Positions 20,292 to 31,591 of a stretch of 64,000 nucleotides of DNA are shown here, piece after piece. Within the stretch, counting starts at the first letter, position 1. Every line of letters begins with the position of its first letter. The position numbers and the translations under genes were made by a program. Source of the DNA: Pseudomonas sp. sp1636 (GTDB lineage Bacteria; Pseudomonadota; Gammaproteobacteria; Pseudomonadales; Pseudomonadaceae); assembly GCF_030376615.1 (NCBI RefSeq), contig NZ_JARRAB010000005.1:186001-250000 (forward strand). Reading direction: 5' to 3'. The notes beneath the pieces were generated by a model. The model searched no databases. It was not told the origin of the DNA and saw nothing but the letters and a program-made list of their open reading frames with translations.

Positions 20292-20388
20292 GGAACACCT
20301 CGTAAGAGCAATGGGCGGTGGCCGTTACACGCGAGCAGACGACCGGTGGCGGCGGACGCGAGTCTGCCGAGTGGTGAGTGACTTTATA

Positions 20389-20465
20389 GTCGATAAAAAT
20401 CCGCATTAAAAGCAGATTTTTTCTATCGGTAGATTTTTATCGATTAAAAAGCAGATAAATATCTG
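20389..20465 (-). promoter_or_regulatory. Probable AguR operator cluster upstream of aguBA
   Basis: TCGATAAAAATC (20390-20401) and its exact complement GATTTTTATCGA (20432-20443) flank a third GCAGATTTTT copy. A separate palindrome CAGATA-AA-TATCTG lies at 20452-20465. The segment is A/T-rich and spans roughly 100-175 bases upstream of the aguB start. AguR represses aguBA in P. aeruginosa and agmatine or carbamoylputrescine relieves it. Assignment of these repeats to AguR is inference from position. Confidence 0.55.
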
Positions 20466-20488
20466 TCATATGCTGCTGGGCTGGTGGT

Positions 20489-20519
20489 GCTGTAGCCCGG
20501 ATTGCATCCGGGCTACAGC
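20489..20519. repeat. REP-like hairpin at aguR 3' end
   Basis: GCTGTAGCCCGGAT and ATCCGGGCTACAGC, 14 perfect pairs with a TGC loop. It overlaps the aguR stop codon and could terminate or stabilise the aguR message. It shares its GTAGCCCGGAT arm with the element at 48136-48205. Confidence 0.85.
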
Positions 20520-21160
20520 GGTGTGGCGCGTTTCGGCAGGCAGGGCGGCAGGTACAGCCCCAGGTAGGCATCGAACACGCGCATGCCTTCTTCGGCCAGG
20601 CGCGGGGTGATGCTGCCGTGCAGCTGCACCGAGCGGGCGTAGACGCGGTCGCCCAGCTCCATGGCCAGGGCGAATACGTCGACATCGTCCGGCAGCGGCG
20701 GCAGGTCGAAATGCCGCGCGAACAGCGCCTGCATCAACTGACCCAGTTCGATGTCGTGTTGGCGATCGGCCTGGGTCACCTCGCTCAGGCCGTGCTGGGC
20801 GAGGATCAGCTGGCGCGCCGCAGGATCGGCGGCGTAGATCGCCAGCATGCGCTGCTCGACGAGGCGCGACAGGTCGCGCCAGTCGCGCAGTTCGGCATGG
20901 GCGATGGGCGCCTGCAGGCTGGCACGAAAGGCGGCGTGAATGTCGGCGGTCAGGCCTTCGAGCAGCGCCGGCACGCTGGCGAAGAAGTGGTAGACCGAGG
21001 ACGCGGGAATGGCCGCGCGTTCGGCCACGCCGTAGATCGACAGGTTGGCCACGCCCTGTTCGGCGAGCAGCGCGCGGGCGGCGGCGAGGATCACGGCGAT
21101 GCGTGCCTGGCTGCTGGCGCGGGGTTTGCGGGCGGTGGCGCTACGCTGCATGGCGATCAT
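20513..21160 (-). CDS. aguR: TetR-family repressor AguR
   Basis: About 215 residues. N-terminal TetR helix-turn-helix: ILAAARALLAEQGVANLSIYGVAERAAIPASSVYHFF near 24-60. The C-terminal ligand domain is family-variable. Position next to aguBA matches AguR, which represses agmatine use. Start is uncertain: ATG at 21160 or 21151; a longer TTG start at 21208 is rejected. It is followed on minus by the aguBA operator region. Confidence 0.88.
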   Translation of the reverse strand: MIAMQRSATARKPRASSQARIAVILAAARALLAEQGVANLSIYGVAERAAIPASSVYHFFASVPALLEGLTADIHAAFRASLQAPIAHAELRDWRDLSRLVEQRMLAIYAADPAARQLILAQHGLSEVTQADRQHDIELGQLMQALFARHFDLPPLPDDVDVFALAMELGDRVYARSVQLHGSITPRLAEEGMRVFDAYLGLYLPPCLPKRATPL

Positions 21161-21256
21161 CTCGGCAAGGGACGCGCTATTGGACGCCAGCCGGTGGTCG
21201 TCAGGCAAGTCGGCTGGCCTGCTAGCAGGCGCTTCCCGCGCGGGGCGGGGCTCGGC

Positions 21257-22351
21257 CTACAGCGCCAGCTCGCCATCGCGAAAACGCGCCCACACCTTGT
21301 CGCGGGCTTGCCTGTGCTTTTCCGGTAGCGCCTCCAGGGCATGCAGGCGGCGCTTGGTTTCGGCATTCGGGTAGAGGCCGGGTTGGCGGCGCAGGCTCTC
21401 GTCGAGAAATGCTTTGGAATCGGCGTTGCCGCTGGGGTAGAGGGTTTCGCTGGTGATCAGCGCGGCGACTTCGGGCTGCATCAGGTAGTCGATGAAACGG
21501 TGGGCCAGGTCGGGGCGCCGGGCGTTGTGCGGGATCACCAGGTTGTCGATAAACAGCACCGAGCCCTCATCCGGCACCAGGAAGCGTACCGGTTGCCCGG
21601 CCTCGGCGGCCGCCAGGGCGTCGCCGACCCAGGCCATGGCCACGCACAGACGGCCATTGTTGAGGTCATCGATATAGCGCTCGCTGTCGATGTAGCGCAG
21701 GTTGGGGCGCAGGCTGTCGAGCACGCTGCCGGCGCGCTCGATGCGGCTCGGTGCGCTGCGGGTCAGGCTGCGCCCTTGATAGTTGAGCAGCAGCGACAGG
21801 GTTTCGTCCGGCGCATCCAGCACGCTGAGGCCGCAACTGGCCAGGCGTGCGCTCTGTTCGGGGTCGAACAGCAGGCTCCAGCTCTCGGGTAGCGGGCCGC
21901 CGAACGCGGCTTCGGCCTGCGGGGTGTTGATCGCCAGGCCAACCGCGCCCCACAGGTAGGGCACCGCGTAGCGGTTGCTCGGGTCGACCGCGGCGAGTTT
22001 GTTCAGCAGTTGTTTGTCCAGGTGCTTACGGTTGGGCAGGCGGCTGAAGTCCAGGGGTTGCAGCAGGCCGTCCTGGATCAGGCGCGGCAAGTCGTTGTGC
22101 GAGGGCACTATGATGTCGATGGCCTCGGCGCCGCTGAGCGCCGCATGCATGTCCTCGGCGCTGTTGAAGGTGCGGTATTCGACGCGGATGCCGGTTTCGG
22201 CCTCGAAACGCTTGAGCGCTTGCGGGGCGATGTAATCGTTCCAGTTGTATACGCGCAGGCGATCCTCGCTCTTCTCCAGCGGCGTCGCTGGGGTGGAGTG
22301 GGCCAGTACCGGCAGCAGGGCGAGCAGTAGCGAAGCGATCAGGCGCAGCAT
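21257..22351 (-). CDS. Periplasmic polyamine-binding protein (PotF/SpuD-like)
   Basis: 364 residues with a Sec signal peptide (LRLIASLLLALLPVLAHS) and the polyamine-binding fold: LRVYNWNDYIAPQALKRFEAETGIRVEYRTFNSAEDMHA in the first lobe. It resembles SpuD/SpuE but with the Asn-Asp variant WNDYI and diverged ligand loops. RBS AAGGAG 7 bases upstream fixes the ATG at 22351. It is a lone binding protein between aguR and spuI; it may feed the Spu permease, or act as a sensor. Substrate is unknown. Confidence 0.88.
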   Translation of the reverse strand: MLRLIASLLLALLPVLAHSTPATPLEKSEDRLRVYNWNDYIAPQALKRFEAETGIRVEYRTFNSAEDMHAALSGAEAIDIIVPSHNDLPRLIQDGLLQPLDFSRLPNRKHLDKQLLNKLAAVDPSNRYAVPYLWGAVGLAINTPQAEAAFGGPLPESWSLLFDPEQSARLASCGLSVLDAPDETLSLLLNYQGRSLTRSAPSRIERAGSVLDSLRPNLRYIDSERYIDDLNNGRLCVAMAWVGDALAAAEAGQPVRFLVPDEGSVLFIDNLVIPHNARRPDLAHRFIDYLMQPEVAALITSETLYPSGNADSKAFLDESLRRQPGLYPNAETKRRLHALEALPEKHRQARDKVWARFRDGELAL

Positions 22352-22502
22352 GGATGTCTCCTTGAGTGTTCCCGGCAGTGCGTCCACGCCAGCCGGCGCG
22401 GCCGTTGGATCGAGTCAGCAAGCGTCCTCGACTGAATTCGACGCAGCACTATCCCGCCGCGGGCTGGCGCGCGGCTCAAAGGTCGTTGGCAGATTCCGCC
22501 GG

Positions 22503-22533
22503 ATAAAACGACGCCGGCTCAAGGCCGGCGTCG
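22503..22533 (-). terminator. Terminator of spuI
   Basis: On minus, CGACGCCGGC / GCCGGCGTCG (10 bp, 5-base loop) is followed by TTTTATCC. It begins 9 bases after the spuI stop and separates spuI from the following binding-protein gene. Confidence 0.85.
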
Positions 22534-22541
22534 GGTGTGGC

Positions 22542-23918
22542 TTACACGGTGTGCAGGTACCAGTTGTACTCGAGGTCGGAGATCGAATTCTCGAACTCGG
22601 CCAGCTCGCTTTCCTTGCAGGCGACGAAGATATCGATGTATTTCGGGTCGATATAGCGCGCCAGGATCTCGCTGTCGTCCAGCTCGCGCAGGGCATCGCG
22701 CAGGTTGTTCGGCAGGCTTTGCTCGTTCTGCTCGTAGGAGTTGCCTTCCACCGGCGCGGTTGGCTCGACCTTGTTGGTCAGGCCGTGGTGCACGCCCGCC
22801 AGTACGGCCGAGAGCAGCAGGTAGGGGTTGGCATCCGCGCCCGCGACCCGGTGTTCGATGCGCACGGCGTCGGCGCTGTCGTTGGGCACGCGCAGGGCCA
22901 CGGTACGGTTGTCGATACCCCAGCACGGCGAGTTCGGCACGTAGTACTGCGCGCCGAAACGGCGGTAGGAGTTGACGTTCGGGCAGAGGAAGGCCATCGA
23001 CGCCGGCATGGTTTCCAGCACCCCGCCAATGGCATGGCGCAGGGCTTCGTTCTGCTCGGGATCTTCGCAGGCAAAAATATTCTTGCCGTCCTTGTCGAGG
23101 ATCGAGATGTGCACGTGCAGCCCGTTGCCCGCCTGGTTCGGGTACGGCTTGGCCATGAAGGTGGTGTCCATCTCATGGTCGTAGGCGATGTTCTTCACCA
23201 GGCGCTTGAGCAGCAGCGCGTAGTCGCAGGCCTTGATCGGGTCGGCGACGTGGTGCAGGTTGACCTCGAACTGCGCCGGGGCGCTTTCCTTGACGATGGC
23301 GTCGGCCGGGATGCCTTGCTCCTTGGCGCCTTCGAGAATGTCTTGCAGGCATTCGGCGTATTCGTCGAGGTCGTCGATCAGGTAGACCTGGGTCGAATGC
23401 GGGCGCTTGCCCGACAGCGGCGACAGCGGCGGCTGCGGGCGACCGTTCACGTTGGCCTGGTCGATCAGGTAGAACTCGAGCTCGAAAGCGGCACAGATGG
23501 TAAGGCCCAGTTCATCGAACTTCGCAACCACCTGACGCAACACTTCCCGTGGGTCGGCAAAGAACGGCTCGCCTTCCATTTCGTGCATGGTCATCAACAG
23601 TTGCGCGGTAGGACGCTTCTGCCAGGGTTCATTGCACAGGGTGTCGGGGATGGGGTAGCAGATACGGTCGGCATCGCCGATATCCAGGCCCAGGCCAGTG
23701 CTTTCCACTGTCGAGCCGTTGATATCCAGGGCAAACAAAGACGCCGGGAGGTTGATGCCGCGTTCGTAAACCTTGTGCAGGCTCGCCCGCTCGATGCGCT
23801 TGCCGCGCACCACTCCATTCATATCTGCAATGAGAAGGTCGACGAACAGGACCTCAGGATGTTTCTTAAGGAACGCGTTCGCTTCGTTAAGCTGAACGGC
23901 ACGCGGGGGTACCGACAT
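22542..23918 (-). CDS. spuI: Gamma-glutamylpolyamine synthetase (glutamine synthetase-like)
   Basis: 458-residue glutamine-synthetase fold. EVLFVDLLIADMNGVVRGKRI near 22-42 opens the beta-grasp domain; FELEFYLID near 151-159 and GNGLHVHISILDKDGKN near 263-279 contain catalytic residues; NSYRRFGAQYYVP and RIEHRVAGADANPYLLL follow. These enzymes ligate glutamate to putrescine or other polyamines with ATP. Divergent from spuA, as in P. aeruginosa. It lacks the adenylylation Tyr region of GlnA as far as I can see. Confidence 0.92.
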   Translation of the reverse strand: MSVPPRAVQLNEANAFLKKHPEVLFVDLLIADMNGVVRGKRIERASLHKVYERGINLPASLFALDINGSTVESTGLGLDIGDADRICYPIPDTLCNEPWQKRPTAQLLMTMHEMEGEPFFADPREVLRQVVAKFDELGLTICAAFELEFYLIDQANVNGRPQPPLSPLSGKRPHSTQVYLIDDLDEYAECLQDILEGAKEQGIPADAIVKESAPAQFEVNLHHVADPIKACDYALLLKRLVKNIAYDHEMDTTFMAKPYPNQAGNGLHVHISILDKDGKNIFACEDPEQNEALRHAIGGVLETMPASMAFLCPNVNSYRRFGAQYYVPNSPCWGIDNRTVALRVPNDSADAVRIEHRVAGADANPYLLLSAVLAGVHHGLTNKVEPTAPVEGNSYEQNEQSLPNNLRDALRELDDSEILARYIDPKYIDIFVACKESELAEFENSISDLEYNWYLHTV

Positions 23919-24107
23919 GATGCAACACCTTTATTGTTAAAAATATCAATCATTGAACTGCGACAAGCTGAGTCAATCTTAAACCTAGAGGCCTGTCAAG
24001 GGTGGTTTATTTTGCTCGAAAATAGCGCAGTGTGGCCGTTTTTAGGGCGTTTCAGGGCAGTGCTAAGTGGCGCAGAGCCATGGCTGGCGCGGTGCTCATC
24101 GGGGTGT

Positions 24108-24146
24108 GTTCAATTTTTTACATGCCTATTGTGTAAAAAAATGAAC
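24108..24146. promoter_or_regulatory. Near-perfect 15-bp inverted repeat in spuI/spuA divergent promoter region
   Basis: GTTCAATTTTTTACA (24108-24122) and TGTAAAAAAATGAAC (24132-24146) pair at 14 of 15 positions around a 9-base spacer. It lies 50 bases upstream of spuA in the 277-base gap shared by spuI and spuA, the best place for a polyamine-responsive operator. The binding protein is not known from sequence. Confidence 0.6.
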
Positions 24147-24195
24147 AAGGCTAAGCTCCGGTTCAACCCACTAACAGCAATAAAACGGGTGTCTC

Positions 24196-24948
24196 ATGTC
24201 GTGCCTGCCGTTGATCGGCGTTACCGCCTGCACCAAGCAGGTTGGTCTGCATCTTCACCATATAGCCGGTGACAAATACGTTCGTGCCATCGCCATCGGC
24301 GCTGGCGGTTTGCCGCTGATCATTCCGGCGCTGGGCGAACTGATCGATCAGCCAAGCCTGCTCGATAATCTGCACGGTCTGTTGTTTACCGGCTCACCGT
24401 CCAACGTCGAGCCTCATCATTATAGCGGCTCGGCCAGCGAGGCCGGAACTGCGCACGATCCCGAGCGCGACCGCACCACCTTGCCGCTGATCCGCCAGGC
24501 TATCGAGGCCGGCGTCCCGGTGCTTGGCATCTGTCGCGGCTTCCAGGAGATCAACGTGGCCTTCGGCGGCAGCCTGCTGCAGAAGGTGCATGAGGCCGCC
24601 GGCATGCTCGATCACCGCGAATCGCCGGATGAGCCGCTCGACGTGCAATATGCCCCGCGCCACCTGCTGCGGGTGCAGCCGGGTGGCGTTCTCGCTGGCC
24701 TCGGTTTGCCCAGCGAGATGGCCGTCAACTCCATTCATGGTCAGGGCGTCGAGCGTCTGGCGCCGGGCCTTCGAGTCGAGGCACTGGCGCCTGACGGATT
24801 GGTCGAAGCCTTCTCCGTCGAAGGTGCAGCTAGCTTTGCTCTGGGGGTGCAATGGCATCCAGAATGGCAGATAGGCCGCAACCCGAATGATCTCGCTCTC
24901 TTCCAGGCCTTTGGTGAGGCTTGCAGGAAGAGGGCGGGACTGTGCTGA
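24196..24948 (+). CDS. spuA: Gamma-glutamyl-gamma-aminobutyrate hydrolase-like amidotransferase
   Basis: 250-residue class I glutamine amidotransferase fold with the complete triad: Cys113 (GICRGFQE), His221 and Glu223 (QWHPEW). PuuD-type enzymes release GABA from gamma-Glu-GABA, the last step of the gamma-glutamylated putrescine route. It begins the spuABCDEFGH run; spuB follows after 43 bases. Confidence 0.93.
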   Translation: MSCLPLIGVTACTKQVGLHLHHIAGDKYVRAIAIGAGGLPLIIPALGELIDQPSLLDNLHGLLFTGSPSNVEPHHYSGSASEAGTAHDPERDRTTLPLIRQAIEAGVPVLGICRGFQEINVAFGGSLLQKVHEAAGMLDHRESPDEPLDVQYAPRHLLRVQPGGVLAGLGLPSEMAVNSIHGQGVERLAPGLRVEALAPDGLVEAFSVEGAASFALGVQWHPEWQIGRNPNDLALFQAFGEACRKRAGLC

Positions 24949-24991
24949 GCCGACTATATATAAGCCGGTTCTAACCAACCCTGAGGTCTCT

Positions 24992-26350
24992 ATGAGCACC
25001 AAATTGGACCAGCTTTCGAGCTGGCTGAAAGAACGCAAAATCACCGAAGTTGAATGTTTGATCAGCGATCTCACCGGCATTGCCCGGGGCAAGATTTCGC
25101 CGACCAACAAGTTCCTCGACGAGAAGGGTATGCGCCTCCCCGAGAGTGTGCTGCTGCAGACCGTCACCGGCGACTACGTCGAGGACGACATCTATTACGA
25201 CCTGCTCGACGAAGCGGACATCGACATGTTCTGCCGTCCCGATGAGAACGCGGTGTTTCTGGTGCCGTGGGCCATCGAGCCGACCGCCATGGTGATCCAC
25301 GATACCTTCGACAAGCAGGGCAATCCGATCGAGTTGTCGCCGCGCAACATTCTCAAGAATGTGCTCAAGCTGTATGCCGACAAGGGCTGGAAGCCCATAG
25401 TGGCGCCGGAGATGGAGTTCTACCTGACCAAGCGCTGCAGCGACCCGGACTTCCCGCTGGAAGCGCCGATGGGCCGCTCCGGTCGCCCGGAAGTCGGTCG
25501 TCAGTCGTTCTCCATCGATGCCGCCAACGAATTCGACCCGCTGTTTGAAGATGTCTATGACTGGTGCGAAATCCAGGGCCTGGATCTCGATACCCTGATC
25601 CATGAAGACGGCCCGGCGCAGATGGAAATCAATTTCCGCCATGGCGAAGCCTTGCACCTGGCCGACCAGATCACCGTGTTCAAACGCACCATGCGCGAAG
25701 CGGCGCTCAAGCATGACGTGGCGGCGACCTTCATGGCCAAGCCGATCACCGATCAGCCGGGCAGCGCCATGCACATTCACCAGAGTGTGGTGGATATCGA
25801 AACCGGGAAAAACCTGTTTTCCAATGCCGATGGCAGCATGAGCGAGCTGTTTATGCAGCACATCGGCGGCTTGCAGAAATACATCCCGGAATTGCTGCCG
25901 CTGTTCGCGCCCAACGTCAATTCCTTCCGCCGTTTTCTGCCGGACACCTCGGCACCGGTGAACGTCGAATGGGGCGAAGAGAATCGCACGGTCGGCCTGC
26001 GCGTACCGGAAGCCACGCCGGAGAACCGGCGGGTGGAAAACCGTCTGGCCGGCGCCGATGCCAACCCTTACCTGGTGCTGGCGGCCTCGCTGCTGTGCGG
26101 TTACATGGGCATGGTCGAACGGCTCGAACCGGGTGCGCCCGTCCAGGGGCGGGGGTATGAGCGGCGCAATCTGCGTCTGCCGATCACCATCGAGCACGCA
26201 CTGGAGCGGATGGAAGCCTGCAAGGCCGCGGAAGAATACCTGGGTGACAAATTCATCCGTGGTTACGTCGCGGTCAAGCGTGCCGAACATGAAAACTACA
26301 GGCGCGTGATCAGTTCCTGGGAGCGCGAGTTCCTGCTGCTCTCGGTGTAA
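24992..26350 (+). CDS. spuB: Gamma-glutamylpolyamine synthetase (glutamine synthetase-like)
   Basis: 452 residues. VECLISDLTGIARGKI near 19-34, PEMEFYLTKR near 142-151, PGSAMHIHQSV near 259-269, NSFRRFLPDTSAPVN near 310-324 and RVENRLAGADANPYLVLAA near 347-365 match glutamine synthetase motifs. ATG at 24992 is chosen by GAGG upstream and family length, trimming 35 codons. Paralogue of SpuI; two such enzymes may differ in polyamine preference. Confidence 0.93.
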   Translation: MSTKLDQLSSWLKERKITEVECLISDLTGIARGKISPTNKFLDEKGMRLPESVLLQTVTGDYVEDDIYYDLLDEADIDMFCRPDENAVFLVPWAIEPTAMVIHDTFDKQGNPIELSPRNILKNVLKLYADKGWKPIVAPEMEFYLTKRCSDPDFPLEAPMGRSGRPEVGRQSFSIDAANEFDPLFEDVYDWCEIQGLDLDTLIHEDGPAQMEINFRHGEALHLADQITVFKRTMREAALKHDVAATFMAKPITDQPGSAMHIHQSVVDIETGKNLFSNADGSMSELFMQHIGGLQKYIPELLPLFAPNVNSFRRFLPDTSAPVNVEWGEENRTVGLRVPEATPENRRVENRLAGADANPYLVLAASLLCGYMGMVERLEPGAPVQGRGYERRNLRLPITIEHALERMEACKAAEEYLGDKFIRGYVAVKRAEHENYRRVISSWEREFLLLSV

Positions 26351-26368
26351 ATAAAACTGTTGCGCTCG

Positions 26369-26385
26369 CGACGTTGCAAACGTCG
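26369..26385 (+). repeat. Small hairpin between spuB and spuC
   Basis: CGACGTT-GCA-AACGTCG, seven perfect pairs, followed by TTAATTAA. It sits 18 bases before the spuC start, in position to affect read-through or spuC translation. Confidence 0.45.
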
Positions 26386-26403
26386 TTAATTAAAGGTGTG
26401 GAT

Positions 26404-27777
26404 ATGACTAAGCAAGCAAACAACCCGCAAACCCGCGAGTGGCAGGCCATGAGCCGCGACCACCATCTGGCGCCGTTCAGCGATTTCAAGCAGCTGGCGC
26501 AGAACGGCCCGCGCATCATCACCAAGGCCGATGGCGTCTACCTGTGGGACAGCGAAGGCAACAAGATCCTCGACGGCATGGCCGGTCTGTGGTGCGTGGC
26601 GATCGGCTACGGCCGCGACGAATTGGCCGATGCCGCCAGCAAGCAGATGAAAGAGCTGCCCTTCTACAACCTGTTCTTCCAGACCGCGCATCCGCCGGCG
26701 CTGGAATTGGCCAAGACCCTCGCCGAGATCGCCCCCGCCGGCATGAACCATGTGTTCTTCACCGGCTCGGGCTCGGAAGGCAACGACACCATGCTGCGCA
26801 TGGTGCGCCATTACTGGGCGATCAAGGGGCAGCCGAGCAAGAAGGTCATCATCAGCCGCATCAACGGCTACCACGGCTCCACCGTGGCCGGAGCCAGCCT
26901 CGGCGGCATGAAGTTCATGCACGAGCAGGGCGACTTGCCGATTCCAGGCATCGAGCACATTGCCCAGCCTTACTGGTTCGGCGAAGGCGGCGACATGAGC
27001 CCGGACGAGTTCGGTATCTGGGCCGCCGACCAGTTGGAGAAGAAGATCCTCGAAGTCGGCGAGGACAACGTCGCCGCCTTTATCGCCGAGCCGATCCAGG
27101 GCGCCGGCGGGGTGATCATCGCCCCGGACAGCTACTGGCCGCGGATTCGCGAGATTCTCGCCAAGTACGACATTCTGTTCGTCGCCGACGAGGTGATCTG
27201 CGGGTTCGGCCGCACCGGCGAATGGTTCGGCAGCGACTTCTACGGCAACAAGCCGGACATGATGACCATCGCCAAGGGCCTGACCAGCGGTTACATCCCC
27301 ATGGGCGGGCTGATCGTGCGCGACGAAATCGTCGAGGTGCTCAACCAGGGCGGCGACTTCAACCACGGCTTCACCTATTCCGGGCACCCGGTGGCGGCGG
27401 CGGTGGCGCTGGAAAACATCCGCATCCTGCGCGAAGAAAAAATCGTCGAGCGGGTCAAGGCAGAAACGGCACCCTATTTGCAGCAGCGTCTACGTCAACT
27501 GGCCGACCATCCGTTGGTGGGCGAAGTGCGCGGCGTCGGCATGCTCGGCGCCATCGAACTGGTGAAGAACAAGGCCACTCGCGAGCGCTACCCGAGCGAG
27601 CTGGGCGTCGGCATGATCTGTCGTGGTCATTGTTTTGCAAACGGCCTGATCATGCGCGCCGTGGGCGACACCATGATCATTTCGCCGCCGTTGGTGATCA
27701 GCAAGGCCGAAATCGACGAACTGGTAGACAAGGCGCGTCAGTGTCTCGATTTGACCGCCGCGGAGCTTGCCGGCTGA
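26404..27777 (+). CDS. spuC: Polyamine:pyruvate aminotransferase
   Basis: 457-residue class III PLP aminotransferase. Lys291 in TIAKGLTSGY is the PLP Schiff-base lysine; FTGSGSEGNDTMLRMVRHYW near 120-139 is the phosphate-binding region and FVADEVICGFGRTG near 260-273 holds the PLP Asp. It moves the amino group of putrescine (and other polyamines) to pyruvate. RBS AAAGGTG precedes ATG 26404. Confidence 0.95.
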   Translation: MTKQANNPQTREWQAMSRDHHLAPFSDFKQLAQNGPRIITKADGVYLWDSEGNKILDGMAGLWCVAIGYGRDELADAASKQMKELPFYNLFFQTAHPPALELAKTLAEIAPAGMNHVFFTGSGSEGNDTMLRMVRHYWAIKGQPSKKVIISRINGYHGSTVAGASLGGMKFMHEQGDLPIPGIEHIAQPYWFGEGGDMSPDEFGIWAADQLEKKILEVGEDNVAAFIAEPIQGAGGVIIAPDSYWPRIREILAKYDILFVADEVICGFGRTGEWFGSDFYGNKPDMMTIAKGLTSGYIPMGGLIVRDEIVEVLNQGGDFNHGFTYSGHPVAAAVALENIRILREEKIVERVKAETAPYLQQRLRQLADHPLVGEVRGVGMLGAIELVKNKATRERYPSELGVGMICRGHCFANGLIMRAVGDTMIISPPLVISKAEIDELVDKARQCLDLTAAELAG

Positions 27778-27825
27778 TCCGCGCCGCTCTTTATCGCGTT
27801 CAGCGGGCTACGCTGAGAGTTGTAA

Positions 27826-29034
<1,209 letters not shown>

Positions 29035-29051
29035 ACCCTAGGTCGCACCCA

Positions 29052-29079
29052 GTTGCTGGCGGGGCGAGCCGCCAGCAAC
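29052..29079 (+). terminator. Hairpin between spuD and spuE
   Basis: GTTGCTGGCGG (29052-29062) and CCGCCAGCAAC (29069-29079) form an 11-bp perfect stem, 15 bases after the spuD stop. No T-run follows, so partial attenuation or 3' protection of spuD mRNA is more likely than full termination. Confidence 0.6.
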
Positions 29080-29106
29080 CCTAACAACACTAAGAAGGAA
29101 GCCTGC

Positions 29107-29232
29107 ATGCGTCGCATAGCTTTTCTGGCACGCCTCAGTGTGGGCGCCATTCAGCGAATCACGACCGGCTGCCCCGTGGCTGCGCAGCGCGGCCCTGGCG
29201 TGCCGTCCGGGTGGCTGGTCGCCGCCCGCTGA
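29107..29232 (+). CDS. Possible 41-residue ORF between spuD and spuE
   Basis: ATG at 29107 has a good RBS (AAGAAGGAA, 6 bases upstream) and the frame runs 41 codons (MRRIAFLARLSVGAI... to VAAR). It begins like a basic signal-peptide start but has no clear hydrophobic core and is rich in Gly, Pro and Arg. It could be a decayed duplicate of the spuE 5' end or a leader peptide. Only the RBS supports it. Confidence 0.3.
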   Translation: MRRIAFLARLSVGAIQRITTGCPVAAQRGPGVPSGWLVAAR

Positions 29233-29255
29233 GTAGCAAAAGACTTTTCCGCTAG

Positions 29256-30395
<1,140 letters not shown>

Positions 30396-30448
30396 TTTCA
30401 AACGTCTGGCCGCCGGGGTCAGGCGCAATTTTTGCGGGAGTTTTGGTA

Positions 30449-31591
30449 ATGTCAGTTGCTTCCAGTACCTATAAAAAGGTTCTCGAGGGAGACCAGCAGC
30501 CCAAAGAGGTGCTGGTCAAGATCGAACGGGTGACGAAGAAATTCGACGAAGCGGTCGCCGTCGATGATGTCTCTCTGACCATCAACAAGGGCGAGATCTT
30601 CGCCCTGCTCGGTGGCTCGGGCTCGGGCAAATCCACCCTGCTGCGCATGCTCGCCGGCTTCGAGCGGCCGACCGACGGGCGCATCTTCCTCGACGGCGTG
30701 GACATCACCGATGTACCGCCGTACGAGCGGCCGATCAATATGATGTTCCAGTCCTACGCCCTGTTCCCGCACATGAGCGTGGCCGACAACATCGCCTTCG
30801 GCCTCAAGCAGGACAAGATGCCCAAGGCCGAGATCGATGCCCGGGTCGAGGAAATGCTCAAGCTGGTGCAGATGAGCCAGTACGCCCGGCGCAAACCGCA
30901 CCAGCTGTCCGGCGGCCAGCGCCAACGCGTGGCCCTGGCCCGCTCGCTGGCCAAGAGCCCCAAGCTGCTGCTGCTCGACGAGCCGATGGGCGCGCTGGAC
31001 AAGAAACTGCGTTCGCAGATGCAATTGGAGCTGGTGGAGATCATCGAGCGGGTCGGCGTGACCTGCGTGATGGTGACCCACGACCAGGAAGAGGCCATGA
31101 CCATGGCCCAGCGCGTCGCCATCATGCACCAGGGCTGGATCGCCCAGATCGGCAGCCCGGTGGATATCTACGAGACCCCGACCAGCCGCCTGGTCTGCGA
31201 GTTCGTCGGCAGCGTCAACCTGTTCGAAGGCCAGGTGGTGGAAGACGCCGAAGGCCATGCGCTGATCGACAGCCCGGATCTGGAGCGCAACATCTTCGTC
31301 GGCCACGGCGTCAGCACCTCGGTGCAGGACAAGAGCATCACCTACGCGATTCGCCCGGAGAAGCTGCTGGTCACCACGCAGAAGCCCGACTGCGAGCACA
31401 ACTGGTCGCGCGGCACCGTGCACGACATCGCCTACCTGGGCGGCCATTCGGTGTTCCACGTCGAGTTGCCGAGCGGCAAGATCGTCCAGTCCTTCGTCGC
31501 CAACGCCGAACGGCGCGGCGCACGGCCGACCTGGGACGATGAGGTCTATGTCTGGTGGGAGGACGATAGCGGGGTGGCGTTGCGCTCATGA
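30449..31591 (+). CDS. spuF: Polyamine ABC transporter ATPase
   Basis: 380 residues. Walker A GGSGSGKST near 51-59, Q-loop MMFQSYALF, signature LSGGQRQRVALARSL near 153-167, Walker B LLLLDEPMGALD near 174-185, H-loop VTHDQEEAM. The C-terminal TOBE part begins near 295. ATG 30449 is chosen because it gives the PotA/PotG-like N-terminus; the 114-codon upstream extension is spuE in another frame. Its stop overlaps spuG by ATGA. Confidence 0.95.
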   Translation: MSVASSTYKKVLEGDQQPKEVLVKIERVTKKFDEAVAVDDVSLTINKGEIFALLGGSGSGKSTLLRMLAGFERPTDGRIFLDGVDITDVPPYERPINMMFQSYALFPHMSVADNIAFGLKQDKMPKAEIDARVEEMLKLVQMSQYARRKPHQLSGGQRQRVALARSLAKSPKLLLLDEPMGALDKKLRSQMQLELVEIIERVGVTCVMVTHDQEEAMTMAQRVAIMHQGWIAQIGSPVDIYETPTSRLVCEFVGSVNLFEGQVVEDAEGHALIDSPDLERNIFVGHGVSTSVQDKSITYAIRPEKLLVTTQKPDCEHNWSRGTVHDIAYLGGHSVFHVELPSGKIVQSFVANAERRGARPTWDDEVYVWWEDDSGVALRS

